From Pseudomonas sp. FP2309 (GTDB taxonomy: Bacteria > Pseudomonadota > Gammaproteobacteria > Pseudomonadales > Pseudomonadaceae): 64,000 nucleotides of DNA. The stretch spans positions 3,277,501 through 3,341,500 of the forward strand of contig NZ_CP117439.1 in the NCBI RefSeq assembly GCF_030687575.1. Reading direction: 5' to 3'. Numbering within the stretch: position 1 is the first letter of the stretch; each line of letters opens with the position of its first letter. The position numbers and the translations under genes were made by a program. Positions 9,809-17,809 of the stretch are shown here, piece by piece. The notes under the pieces are model-generated. The model was not told the origin of the DNA and did not search any database. It saw only the letters and a list, made by a program, of their open reading frames with translations.

Positions 9809-10735
9809 ATGTCTTCTCGTTTTCTGTCGCGCTTGCGCCTGCGCTGGTTTCCCCTGTTGTGCATGCTGGTGTTGATCGTCGGCTTGCCGGTGGGGTGCAG
9901 CGTACTGCAACAAAAAGAGCGCGAGCTGGTGTTTCGTATCGAGCCGGGCACTGCCAGTTGGTACAGCGGTTTACCGAAGGCGGTGCAGGAATTTGAACTC
10001 AAGCCCGCCAGTTTCAAGTCAGGGCAGAACATTCACGCCTGGTGGTACCCGGCCGACCAGAAAGACGCGCCGGCGGTGCTCTACCTGCACGGCGTGCGCT
10101 GGAACCTCACCGGGCAGCTGTTTCGTATCGAGCAACTGCAGGCACTCGGTTATTCGGTACTGGCCATCGATTACCGTGGCTTTGGCCAAAGCAAAGGTGA
10201 CCTTCCCTCGGAAACCACGGTGTACGAGGACGCGCGTATCGCCTGGGAACGTTTCCAGGTGCTGCAACCAGACCCAAGCAAACGCCTGATCTACGGGCAC
10301 TCGCTGGGCGGTGCGGTGGCCATCGATCTGGCGGCGGAACTGGGTAAGCAGACGCCGCTGCCGGTACGCGGGCTGGTGATCGAATCAACCTTCACCTCCC
10401 TCGCGGATGTGGCCACGGCGGTGGCCAACACCTCGTTGCCGGTGCGCTGGTTGCTGTCGCAGAAGTTCGATTCCATCGACAAGATCGCCGACATCCAGAT
10501 GCCGCTGCTGGTGGTGCACGGCCTTGACGACCGCTACGTGCCACCGCGTTTCAGCCAGCAATTGTTCGACGCCGCCAGGGAACCCAAGCGGCTGTTGTTG
10601 GTGCCCGGTGCCAGCCATAACAACAGCATGAGCCTGGCCGGTCGCAGCTATCGCCAGGCACTCGACAACCTGATGCAAGCCCGGATGCCGGCGCAGGTGG
10701 TTACGCACTCCACAGGCCGCAATAACCCGTCATAA
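9809..10735 (+). CDS. alpha/beta hydrolase lipoprotein
   Basis: About 308 residues. A lipoprotein signal with basic start MSSRFLSRLRLRW, a hydrophobic core and lipobox LPVGC predicts an envelope lipoprotein with cysteine near residue 30. The hydrolase domain shows an LYLHGV oxyanion-hole region, nucleophile elbow GHSLGG, acid in VVHGLDDRYVPP and a final His in GASHNNS, so the triad is complete. It resembles the BEM46/YfhR-like family of unknown substrate. It is transcribed alone. Confidence 0.88.
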   Translation: MSSRFLSRLRLRWFPLLCMLVLIVGLPVGCSVLQQKERELVFRIEPGTASWYSGLPKAVQEFELKPASFKSGQNIHAWWYPADQKDAPAVLYLHGVRWNLTGQLFRIEQLQALGYSVLAIDYRGFGQSKGDLPSETTVYEDARIAWERFQVLQPDPSKRLIYGHSLGGAVAIDLAAELGKQTPLPVRGLVIESTFTSLADVATAVANTSLPVRWLLSQKFDSIDKIADIQMPLLVVHGLDDRYVPPRFSQQLFDAAREPKRLLLVPGASHNNSMSLAGRSYRQALDNLMQARMPAQVVTHSTGRNNPS

Positions 10736-10862
10736 ATAGGTTTTCGGCACTGGGTCCGCACTTGCCTGTCAAGCGCAAACCCAGCCCATGCTGGCCCAAA
10801 CGCAAAGTTGATCAAATATTGATCTATGCTTAAATCGCCAAGCCAGCCGGGGGTTCGCAAAG

Positions 10863-10871
10863 TTATCCACA
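10863..10871 (+). other. perfect DnaA-box consensus in an AT-rich intergenic stretch
   Basis: TTATCCACA matches the consensus DnaA box exactly. It sits between the hydrolase and the lactate dehydrogenase-like gene, next to a CCACGG-TTT-CCGTGG hairpin and a run rich in T. Nothing else here (dnaA, dnaN, gidA) suggests a chromosomal origin. It may be a titration or regulatory site, or chance. Confidence 0.35.
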
Positions 10872-10926
10872 GAGATACCCACGGTTTCCGTGGACAACTC
10901 TTTTTATTTTTTTACGTTTTTTTTGC

Positions 10927-12087
10927 TTATCGAATGCTTTCTGGAAATGTACCGGGCAACAAAATCTCGCGATTCACATCGCGTATATCGTTATACCCGC
11001 ACAATGCCATCGACACGTCCAATTCACGGGCGATGATCTCAAGCGCCTTGGTCACGCCCGCCTCCCCCATGGCACCCAAACCGTACAAATGCGGCCGGCC
11101 GATCATCGTGCCCTTGGCGCCCAGAGCCATGGCCTTGAGCACGTCCTGGCCGGAGCGAATGCCACCGTCGAGCCACACCTCAATACGCTCACCCACCGCG
11201 TCGACAATCGCCGGCAACTGGCTGATGCTCGAGGGTGCACCGTCCAACTGACGGCCGCCATGGTTGCTGACCACCAACGCATCCGCGCCGGAATCGGCGG
11301 CCAGACGGGCGTCTTCCACATCGAGGATGCCCTTGATGATCAGCTTGCCGCCCCAGCATTTTTTGATCCACTGCACATCGTCCCAGCTCAAGCGCGGATC
11401 GAACTGTTGAGCGGTCCACGACGACAGCGAACTCATGTCCGCCACGCCCTTCACATGCCCGACGATATTGCCGAAGCCACGCCGTTGGGTGCCGAGCATG
11501 CCCATGACCCAGCGCGGCTTGGTCGCCATGTTGAGGATATTCGGCAGGGTCAGCTTGGGCGGCGCCGACAGACCGTTGATCAAGTCTTTGTGACGTTGCC
11601 CAAGAATCTGCAAGTCCAGGGTCAGCACCAGGGCGTCCACACCGGCAGCCTTGGCGCGTTCGATCAATTGCTCGACAAAGGCGCGGTCGCGCATCACGTA
11701 CAGCTGGAACCAGAACGGCTGGCCGACGTGCTCGGCGATGTCTTCCAGCGAGCAGATGCTCATGGTCGACAAGGTGTAGCGCAGGCCGAACCTAGCGGCG
11801 GCACGCGCGGTGAGTATTTCGCCATCGGCATGCTGCATGCCTGCCAGACCGGTGGGCGCCAGCGCGACCGGCATGGCCATGTCCTGGCCGATCATGCTGG
11901 CGCGGATCGAGCGCTCATCGATATTGCGCGCCACACGCTGGCGGAACTTGATGGCGGCAAAGTCGCTTTCATTGGCGCGGTAGGTGCTCTCAGTCCAGGA
12001 CCCGGAATCGGCGTAGTCGTAGAACATCCGTGGGACACGTTTTTGCGCCAGCTTGCGTAAATCTTCGATGGTTGTCATCAACGACAT
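10927..12087 (-). CDS. lldD: FMN-dependent alpha-hydroxy acid dehydrogenase, L-lactate dehydrogenase-like
   Basis: About 386 residues, the usual length for LldD. Family marks are the N-terminal MTTIEDLRKLAQKRVPRMF, the FMN-binding ALAPTGLAGM, and the signature SNHGGRQLDG holding the catalytic His and substrate-binding Arg. These enzymes oxidise L-lactate or a related 2-hydroxy acid and pass electrons to quinone at the inner membrane. No lactate permease (lldP) or GntR-type lldR lies alongside, so the substrate could be another hydroxy acid such as mandelate. GAGGTGA stands before the ATG. A DeoR-family regulator is divergent at 12210. Confidence 0.85.
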   Translation of the reverse strand: MSLMTTIEDLRKLAQKRVPRMFYDYADSGSWTESTYRANESDFAAIKFRQRVARNIDERSIRASMIGQDMAMPVALAPTGLAGMQHADGEILTARAAARFGLRYTLSTMSICSLEDIAEHVGQPFWFQLYVMRDRAFVEQLIERAKAAGVDALVLTLDLQILGQRHKDLINGLSAPPKLTLPNILNMATKPRWVMGMLGTQRRGFGNIVGHVKGVADMSSLSSWTAQQFDPRLSWDDVQWIKKCWGGKLIIKGILDVEDARLAADSGADALVVSNHGGRQLDGAPSSISQLPAIVDAVGERIEVWLDGGIRSGQDVLKAMALGAKGTMIGRPHLYGLGAMGEAGVTKALEIIARELDVSMALCGYNDIRDVNREILLPGTFPESIR

Positions 12088-12209
12088 CTAGGTCACCTCT
12101 CCCTGAACTGACCCCCAGAGAGTAACCGCCCATCGGCCCTGCAACCAGCCATTGCGTTTAGATCGACCGGCGACTAATCTCGCACAAACCCGCAAATAAG
12201 TGCAAAAAC

Positions 12210-12995
12210 ATGCATAACACCCACCAAGCCATTGATCTGCCGTCCTTGCGCAAACAGAAGATTCTGTTGCTGCTGGAACGCGACGGCAAAGTCACCGCCT
12301 CGCAATTGGTCGAACACTTTGCCGTGTCCCAGGACACCATCCGCCGCGACCTCGGCGAACTCGCCGCCGCCGGCCTGTTGCAACGTGTCCACGGCGGCGC
12401 CCTGCCCCGGCCGAAAGACACCGGCAAGGACTTCTTCACCCGCGTCGGCGAGAGCAATGAGGCCAAGCGCCATCTTGCACGACTGGCCGCAAACCAAGTG
12501 CAGGACGGCCAGATCGTGTTGTTCGATTCCGGCTCGACCACGCTGCAGATCGCTCAGTCATTGCCGCGCTCGATCCGCCTGACCGCTGTCACCACCTCGC
12601 CGATGATCGCCATCGCCCTGGCCGACCATCCGGATGTGAACGTGATCCTGGCCGGCGGCCAACTCAACCCCGCCACACTCTCCACCGGCGGCTTCGAAGC
12701 CGTACGCCTGATCCAGAGCATCAAGGCCGACCTGCTGTTTACCGGCGTGTGCGCCTTGCACCCGCAGGTGGGCATCAGTTCGCTGCATTTTGATGAAGTG
12801 GCGGTCAAAAGAGCCCTGCTCGACAGCGCTTCCCACGTAGTGGCCGTGACCACCGCCGACAAACTCGGCGCCGTGGAGCCGTTTGTGGTGGCGCCGTGCA
12901 ACCGCATTCACACATTAATCACCGAGTGGCATGTGCCGAACCTGGAGGCGTATGAGCAGCTAGGTGTGGACGTTCTGCGGGTTGAGGTCGAGTAG
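12210..12995 (+). CDS. DeoR/GlpR-family transcriptional regulator
   Basis: About 261 residues. The N-terminal helix-turn-helix (residues 8-60) has the DeoR signature FAVSQDTIRRDLGELAAAGLLQRVHGGA. The C-terminal sugar-phosphate sensing domain contains DSGSTTLQIAQSL and a region like VTTADKLG. Such repressors usually answer to phosphorylated sugars or polyols. It is divergent from the lactate dehydrogenase-like gene across about 120 bp and is its most likely local target; that is inference from position. Its 3' end overlaps the convergent DUF72 gene by 36 nt. Confidence 0.9.
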   Translation: MHNTHQAIDLPSLRKQKILLLLERDGKVTASQLVEHFAVSQDTIRRDLGELAAAGLLQRVHGGALPRPKDTGKDFFTRVGESNEAKRHLARLAANQVQDGQIVLFDSGSTTLQIAQSLPRSIRLTAVTTSPMIAIALADHPDVNVILAGGQLNPATLSTGGFEAVRLIQSIKADLLFTGVCALHPQVGISSLHFDEVAVKRALLDSASHVVAVTTADKLGAVEPFVVAPCNRIHTLITEWHVPNLEAYEQLGVDVLRVEVE

Positions 12996-13697
12996 AGACA
13001 AGGCGTCGGCCACCGCATGGCCGCTCGCGGTGTTGTCGAATATGCACCAGGTGGGAACGCCCTCTGCAGCCGACTGGCCCAAAAGTCGCGCAAAGGCCTG
13101 CACACGTTCCGGACCATAGGCACTGTGATAGATGCGCGGCGAGCCATGCAGGCGCCAATAGCGCACGCCGTGCCAGCCGGCGCAGGTGACAGAGGCGTCA
13201 AGCACCGGCGGGTCGGCCGCCACGCGCCCTATCTGCATTGCCTGCAACAGCGCCTCAGCGGCGTGCCAACTGACGTGGCGTGGTTCAAGCACCACATTGC
13301 CGGCAAACCGTCGACGTAACGCCGTAAAAAACGCGTCGGCCGTGGAGGGTTCATAGGTCAATGAAGGGGGCAATTGCACCAGCAGGCAGCCCAGATGCTC
13401 GCGCAATGGCAAGCATTGCTCGAGAAATTCATCCAGCGCCATCTCACACTGCTGCAAACGCCGGGTGTGGGTAATGTGCTTGGGGACCTTCACCGAAAAA
13501 CGAAACGCTGGCGGCACGCTCTGTCCCCAGCGCGCATAGGTTTTCGGCTGGTGGGGCCGATAGAACGAGCTGTTGATTTCCACCGCATTGAAGCGTGACG
13601 CATAGCGCTGCAAATGCGTGCCCTCACGGCTGAACGCCGGCCAGTGCTCACGCGGCAAACTCCAGCCCGCGCATCCCACATACAACGCTGGCGTCAA
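12960..13697 (-). CDS. DUF72 family protein (YecE-like)
   Basis: About 245 residues. The family pattern is clear: YVGCAGWSLPREHWP at the N-terminus, FNAVEINSSFYRP, KVPKHITHTRRL, GCLLVQLPPSL and a C-terminal WCIFDNTASGHAVADAL. The fold is a TIM barrel with no firmly known biochemical function. The start is a TTG whose codon overlaps the stop of the upstream helix-hairpin-helix gene (TTGA), so the two genes are coupled. Confidence 0.88.
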   Translation of the reverse strand: MTPALYVGCAGWSLPREHWPAFSREGTHLQRYASRFNAVEINSSFYRPHQPKTYARWGQSVPPAFRFSVKVPKHITHTRRLQQCEMALDEFLEQCLPLREHLGCLLVQLPPSLTYEPSTADAFFTALRRRFAGNVVLEPRHVSWHAAEALLQAMQIGRVAADPPVLDASVTCAGWHGVRYWRLHGSPRIYHSAYGPERVQAFARLLGQSAAEGVPTWCIFDNTASGHAVADALSLLDLNPQNVHT

Positions 13698-14125
13698 AAC
13701 AGCACCGCCGCCGCATCGCGCATGAAAATCTCGATGGTCTTGGGCCCTACCCCCTCGAACTCAGCCAAGCGCTGCTCGAACGCCTGGCGGTCGGCGCTGG
13801 CGCTGCGCATCTGGGTGAGCTTGCCGGCATAGTCGGCGTTCAACTTGGCGCTGAGGTCCAGCAAGCGCTGCGCCGTGGTTTCGTCATAGCGCACGTAATG
13901 GGCGCGGCCCAGCATCGCCACCAGTTCGCGCGAGGTGCAGTGCTGCAACTTGCGCGCGGTGTCGCGGCCATGCTCTTGAACAATCACCTTGTACGCCTGC
14001 GCGGCAATCGAAGCCTGGATGCGCTTGCCCATCAGGAAGCTGGCGATAAACCACTTGAACAGGCTGCTGTCGTCATCGGGCTTGAGCTCGATGCCCAGGT
14101 CGGCGGCGGTAATAACACCTGCCAT
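13694..14125 (-). CDS. helix-hairpin-helix DNA glycosylase-like small protein
   Basis: About 143 residues. The C-terminal FEGVGPKTIEIFMRDA is a helix-hairpin-helix of the endonuclease III/AlkA superfamily, and the N-terminal region SLFKWFIASFLMGKRIQ resembles the start of that helical fold. The protein is much shorter than a full glycosylase (about 210 residues). I find neither the Lys-X19-Asp catalytic arrangement of Nth nor an iron-sulphur cysteine loop. It may bind DNA without catalysis. The context with DUF72 downstream and a hydrophilic 80-residue protein upstream gives no clear pathway. Confidence 0.65.
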   Translation of the reverse strand: MAGVITAADLGIELKPDDDSSLFKWFIASFLMGKRIQASIAAQAYKVIVQEHGRDTARKLQHCTSRELVAMLGRAHYVRYDETTAQRLLDLSAKLNADYAGKLTQMRSASADRQAFEQRLAEFEGVGPKTIEIFMRDAAAVLF

Positions 14126-14127
14126 GC

Positions 14128-14370
14128 TCAGCGGTCCAGTTTGCGCTCGGCGTCTGCGGCCTGCTCGCGGATCGCATCGGTCTGGCGCTCAGTGTCTTTG
14201 ATCGATGTGGGCGTGAGCACTTTGTCGACGGTTTCTGTTTTGGGATTCGGCTGCGCCAGGGTCTGACCTTTTAAAGCATCGTCGGTACCTTTCTGGGCGT
14301 CTTCAGAACTGATCGGGTCAGGGGTTTTGTCGGCGGTCTTAGGGTCGGTCACGGTCTCTCTCCAAGCCAT
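14128..14370 (-). CDS. small hydrophilic protein of unknown function
   Basis: Eighty residues rich in Asp, Lys, Thr, Pro and Gln, with no hydrophobic core and no cysteine; it is probably disordered. It ends in a short charged helix, TERQTDAIREQAADAERKLDR. It precedes the helix-hairpin-helix gene by 2 nt, so I take it as the first gene of a three-gene run with DUF72. I do not recognise the family. Confidence 0.65.
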   Translation of the reverse strand: MAWRETVTDPKTADKTPDPISSEDAQKGTDDALKGQTLAQPNPKTETVDKVLTPTSIKDTERQTDAIREQAADAERKLDR

Positions 14371-14536
14371 TGAAAGCGCGCAGAAACAGCGCGCACTTAT
14401 GCAGCAGAGCGTGTGGCATTTCGATCGTTCAAAGAAATTGCCCTGCGGGATTTTCGCGAAAAAAATTTAAACCTTTTGCACAGGTACCGGCTCAACAGAC
14501 AGGTACTGGCACTCGCCATTTTCAAGGAGAAACACC

Positions 14537-15040
14537 ATGACTACTTTGCTGATGAAACAAATGGGCCTGACATTCGCACTGGTTGCGGGCTCTATCTCGA
14601 CCGCCATGGCCGCCACGTCCAACGACTTCGTTGAAAACGCCGCACAAGGCGGTATCACCGAAGTCGAGGCCGGCAAGCTGGCCTTGGAAAAAAGCACATC
14701 GGCCGATGTAAAAACATTCGCCCAGCACATGGTCACCGACCACACAAAGGCCAATCAGCAACTGATGGCCCTGGCGAAAAAGCTGGATATTGAAGTGCCG
14801 GATGACGCCGCGCTGACCGACAAAGCCAAAAAAGCCATCCTCGAAATGCGCGACGAATCGTTCGACAAGGCCTACGCCAACAACCAGGTGGCCGCCCATG
14901 AAAAAACCGTCGAATTGTTCAAGAAAGAAGCTGCTTCTTCGGACAACGCCGAGTTGAAGGCATTCGCCACCGACACGCTGCCGACCCTGGAAAAACACCT
15001 GCAAATGGCCAAGGAGCTGCAAAGCAAATACGCCAAATAA
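14537..15040 (+). CDS. DUF4142 domain secreted protein
   Basis: About 167 residues with a signal peptide ending near AMA-ATSNDF (cleavage around residue 24). The mature part matches the helical DUF4142 pattern: DFVENAAQGGITEVEAGKLALEK, FAQHMVTDHTKANQQL and LPTLEKHLQMAKEL. The fold is ferritin-like without conserved metal ligands, and the protein should be periplasmic. AAGGAG lies 6-11 nt before the ATG. It is followed 27 nt later by the PfpI-like gene, and both look like general-stress proteins; the pairing suggests joint expression. Confidence 0.88.
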   Translation: MTTLLMKQMGLTFALVAGSISTAMAATSNDFVENAAQGGITEVEAGKLALEKSTSADVKTFAQHMVTDHTKANQQLMALAKKLDIEVPDDAALTDKAKKAILEMRDESFDKAYANNQVAAHEKTVELFKKEAASSDNAELKAFATDTLPTLEKHLQMAKELQSKYAK

Positions 15041-15067
15041 TCCACCCAGCACACAGGAGACTCGACC

Positions 15068-15628
15068 ATGAGTTCGTCACTCAGCGGCAAGAAAATCCTT
15101 ATCATCACGTCCAACACCGGCATCGAACGCGATGAGCTGGTCAAGCCTTTGGAAGCGCTGCGCGGTTATGGCGCCACCGTGACCCACGGTTCCAGCAAGG
15201 GCGGCACCACCCAGACCTTCGTCGGCGATACCGAGAAGGACAAGACGGTAGAATCCGATGTGCAGTTGTCGGACGTTCTTAGCAGCGACTTCGACGCGCT
15301 GGTGATTCCCGGCGGCACCGTCAACGCTGACACTCTGCGCCAGGACGCGGCGGCATTGCGCTTGATCAAAGACTTCGCCGACGCCGGCAAGACCGTCGCC
15401 GCTATCTGTCACGGGCCCTGGACGCTGATCGACGCGGGCGTGATCAAGGGCAAGACCCTGACCTCGTATAAAAGCGTGCGCATCGACCTGGAAAACGCCG
15501 GTGCTGCCGGCTGGGTCGATGCCCAGGTCAAGGAATGCAAAGCCAATGGCTGGACGTTGATCACCTCACGCACACCGGATGACCTGCCGGCGTTCAACGA
15601 GGCGATTGCCAGCGCCCTGGCTGGCTGA
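15068..15628 (+). CDS. type 1 glutamine amidotransferase-like (DJ-1/PfpI, YfkM-like) protein
   Basis: About 186 residues of the DJ-1/PfpI superfamily. The nucleophile elbow is AAICHGPWTLIDAG, with the catalytic Cys inside ICHGP near residue 118. FDALVIPGGTVNADTLR provides the oxyanion loop. Members act as stress-induced deglycase, protease or chaperone-like proteins; the specific activity is unknown. ACAGGAGA before the ATG is a good ribosome site. A palindromic terminator follows at 15647. Confidence 0.88.
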   Translation: MSSSLSGKKILIITSNTGIERDELVKPLEALRGYGATVTHGSSKGGTTQTFVGDTEKDKTVESDVQLSDVLSSDFDALVIPGGTVNADTLRQDAAALRLIKDFADAGKTVAAICHGPWTLIDAGVIKGKTLTSYKSVRIDLENAGAAGWVDAQVKECKANGWTLITSRTPDDLPAFNEAIASALAG

Positions 15629-15646
15629 TAGTCGAGCTCTGAACGT

Positions 15647-15674
15647 AAACAGGCGCCCCATGGGGCGCCTGTTT
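15647..15674. terminator. bidirectional palindromic terminator
   Basis: A perfect 28-bp palindrome with half-site AAACAGGCGCCCCA, between two convergent genes (ends 15628 and 15692). The A/T flanks give a short U-tract in both directions. Confidence 0.8.
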
Positions 15675-15691
15675 GCCGACCGTGCTGAACC

Positions 15692-15898
15692 TCAGCTTTT
15701 ACGGTGTTCGGCCATCTCACGCTTAGGCCCGAACATCGACCAGGCGATCAACCCCAACACCGGCACAAAGATCAGAATAACCAACCACAACCCCTTGGTC
15801 TCCCAGCCGCTGGTGCTACGCAGTACCACGTTGATGGCCCACAACTCCAACAGCAGCACAATCACCGCCAACCCAATCCAGACATATTCTAATTGCAT
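15692..15898 (-). CDS. small PLDc_N-domain inner-membrane protein
   Basis: Sixty-eight residues with two membrane segments (about 7-26 and 38-58) and the PLD-nuclease N-terminal signature: ELWAINVVLRSTSGWETKG, then VPVLGLIAWSMFGPKR. Such stand-alone domains are widespread and of unknown role; some resemble immunity-like small membrane proteins. The start has an almost perfect ribosome site, AGGAGGTGA, 4 nt before the ATG. Confidence 0.85.
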   Translation of the reverse strand: MQLEYVWIGLAVIVLLLELWAINVVLRSTSGWETKGLWLVILIFVPVLGLIAWSMFGPKREMAEHRKS

Positions 15899-16243
15899 GC
15901 TTCACCTCCTGAGGTCTAAGGGTTAGGTCAAGCACGAGCCCCAAGGGTTCCATCGGATTTGTGCTATTTGAGCCGGCACGTGAATAGAGACCTGGCGGCC
16001 TGGCCTGTGAGGTCAAGCAGGCAGTGGGCGCCACATTCATCAAGCCGGCCGACCACCATGGGCGTAATGCAATCCGCTTGACCGCCGACCATGCAAGCTG
16101 CACGACCCGCGCCGTCTTTAATTCGCCACAACCCATTGATCTATAGGTACTTTTATCGAAATTATAAGTTGGTACGGCTGATGCAATGACTCCGACGAGG
16201 CGCGCACTTCGACGCGCCCGAACCCAGTCTGTGAGGTTTCATC
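15899..16243. other. 345-nt intergenic region between divergent genes
   Basis: No convincing gene. It holds the AGGAGGTGA site of the minus-strand gene (15900-15908), an A/T-rich stretch with TTGATC and TTATAAG around 16136-16170 that may be the promoter of the hemerythrin gene, and a GGCGCG-N8-CGCGCC hairpin at 16199-16218 in its predicted leader. Confidence 0.5.
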
Positions 16244-16720
16244 ATGAATGCGATCGACCTTCTCAAAGCCGACCACGAACGTGTCAAAACGCTGCTGACC
16301 CAACTGAGCGAGTCCACCGAACGCGGGGTAAAAAAGCGCACCGAATTGCTGGCCAAGCTGGAGATGGAAATCACTCTGCACACCAAGCTGGAGGAAGAGA
16401 TTCTTTACCCAGCCTTCCGTAAAGCCGGCGGCAAGGAACAAGACGTCATGTACCACGAAGCCAAGGAAGAGCACCGCACCGTCGACGCCCTGGTGCTGCC
16501 TGATCTTAAGAAGACCGAACCTTCCACCACCGAGTTTTCCGGCCGGGTAAAAGTGGTCAAGGAACTGTTGGAACATCACATCGAGGAAGAGGAAACCGAG
16601 ATGTTCCCTCAAGCGAAAAAACTGCTCGGCAAAGCGCAGCTCGAAGCGCTTGGTGCAGAAATGGAAGCCATGAAAGCAGCGTATAAAAAAACCATGGGCG
16701 CTAAACCGATGGCGGCTTGA
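16244..16720 (+). CDS. hemerythrin domain-containing protein
   Basis: About 158 residues. An HHE-type hemerythrin four-helix bundle is indicated by DLLKADHERVKTLL (His near 9), EITLHTKLEEEILYP (His and Glu), EAKEEHRTVDALV and ELLEHHIEEEETEMFP, which supply the His/Glu ligands for a diiron site. Such soluble proteins bind O2, NO or iron in stress. GAGG lies 9 nt before the ATG. It is followed 71 nt later by a small secreted protein gene. Confidence 0.92.
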   Translation: MNAIDLLKADHERVKTLLTQLSESTERGVKKRTELLAKLEMEITLHTKLEEEILYPAFRKAGGKEQDVMYHEAKEEHRTVDALVLPDLKKTEPSTTEFSGRVKVVKELLEHHIEEEETEMFPQAKKLLGKAQLEALGAEMEAMKAAYKKTMGAKPMAA

Positions 16721-16791
16721 TTACCGCCCGTCGTCCCGCTGCGTCGGGGTGAGGGAAACAGTTTTGCGCAATGGATCAAGAGGATTGAATC

Positions 16792-17073
16792 ATGAAGCAC
16801 TCGCGAAGGATTTTGCTCGCCCTCACCCTGACTGCCCTGTGCGGTCAACCTGCCTTTGCTGCATTTGGCGACAACCCCACAGCTGCGGCCGATGCCTTGG
16901 CGGGCGACGGCGCCGCCGGCTCTGCCCTGCCGCCCGGGACTTATCCAAGCAGCCCTTCCGACCGGGACAAAAAAACCCAGGAAAGCGACCAGCAGCAGAC
17001 GGACAAAACGTCCAAACCTGCGGACTCCGATTCCGACACGAAACCACCCAGAAAACCGCGTTCAGGCAGCTGA
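16792..17073 (+). CDS. small secreted low-complexity protein
   Basis: Ninety-three residues with a Sec signal peptide (MKHSRRILLALTLTALCGQ..AFA, cleavage near residue 23). The mature tail is rich in Ser, Asp, Lys, Pro and Gln and is probably disordered in the periplasm. AAGAGG lies before the ATG. It has no recognisable domain. The 3' end overlaps the convergent DUF3079 gene by 12 nt. Confidence 0.65.
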   Translation: MKHSRRILLALTLTALCGQPAFAAFGDNPTAAADALAGDGAAGSALPPGTYPSSPSDRDKKTQESDQQQTDKTSKPADSDSDTKPPRKPRSGS

Positions 17074-17271
17074 CGGCTCATCGGCGCTCGGTGGCTCGGG
17101 GGCAAGGCCCCAGTCGCCGTGTTCGTACCAGTCATCACCGAGCATCTCGGCGGGGTGCATGGTGCGGTCGGCGCCGTTGCCGCAGGCCAGGTCGCTGGCG
17201 CCGCAGTAGCGATCACAGCCCCAGCAGATGCGTTCGGGGTGCTTGGGGTGCAGGGGGAAAGGCTTGGCCAT
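17062..17271 (-). CDS. DUF3079 family small protein
   Basis: Sixty-nine residues beginning MAKPFPLHPKHPERICWGCD and continuing RYCGASDLACGNGADRT; the three close cysteines and the HPKHPERICWGCDRYC motif are diagnostic of DUF3079. The Cys/His pattern suggests metal binding, but no function is established. The ATG at 17271 has AAGGA 8 nt upstream; longer in-frame starts up to 17472 lack homology. Confidence 0.85.
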   Translation of the reverse strand: MAKPFPLHPKHPERICWGCDRYCGASDLACGNGADRTMHPAEMLGDDWYEHGDWGLAPEPPSADEPSAA

Positions 17272-17416
17272 GGGCGGGATCCTTGCCGGTGGGCGATAGC
17301 CACACCCTACGTCCGGTGGCGGCTGGTGGGCTTGATTGATGTCAATTGGGTCCGTTCTTACAGCTGGGGCCCCGAACACAGGGGTTGGTTCAGGATGGGG
17401 TGTCGATGGTAGGACA

Positions 17417-17454
17417 GAGTACATATCCGTTGCTGCAGCAACGGATATGTACTC
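17417..17454. repeat. perfect 38-bp palindrome of the GTACATATCCGTTGCTG repeat type
   Basis: The half-site GAGTACATATCCGTTGCTG is followed without spacer by its exact reverse complement. The half-site resembles the end of a long dispersed intergenic repeat often seen in the P. fluorescens group. Here two ends appear fused head to head. It could also act as a hairpin terminator for genes on either side. Confidence 0.8.
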
Positions 17455-17668
17455 AATACTCAGTTCCCCCAATCACCCCATCCCCCCTGAAATCATGCCG
17501 CAACGGCTTGCCCCTCAACCCCATACAAAACGCCTCAACCAACGGCCCGTCATCCAGCGGATAGCGCCGCAACAAAGCGCGAAAATCCAGCGCATCTTCC
17601 TACCCCAAACACAACAACAACAACTGCCCTTCAACGGTCACCGACGTGGAACTTGCGCTGGTCGACAT
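17453..17668 (-). pseudogene. small gene broken by an in-frame amber codon
   Basis: From an ATG at 17668 the frame reads MSTSASSTSVTVEGQLLLLCLG, then TAG at 17602-17600, then continues for 48 codons containing ALDFRALLRRYPLDDGPLVEA and LRGKPLRHDFRGDGVIGG to a TGA at 17455-17453. The downstream part looks like real protein, so I read this as one 71-residue gene interrupted by an amber codon at position 23. The natural stop falls inside the 38-bp palindrome. I do not recognise the family. Confidence 0.45.
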
Positions 17669-17809
17669 GCCCGTTCAAGTCCAGCACGCCTTGAGCCTGG
17701 CGTGCGCGAGCGAGTGGGATGACGGTGTGCATGACAGGCTCCGGAACAGGCGACGGTGAGCCATTGTCCGGTGCGACGCCACGGCGCACCTTGATGTGCA
17801 TCAAGGGCT

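Noticed and set aside
10736..10926. Chromosomal replication origin
   Set aside because: Only one perfect DnaA box and no dnaA, dnaN, rpmH or gidA nearby.
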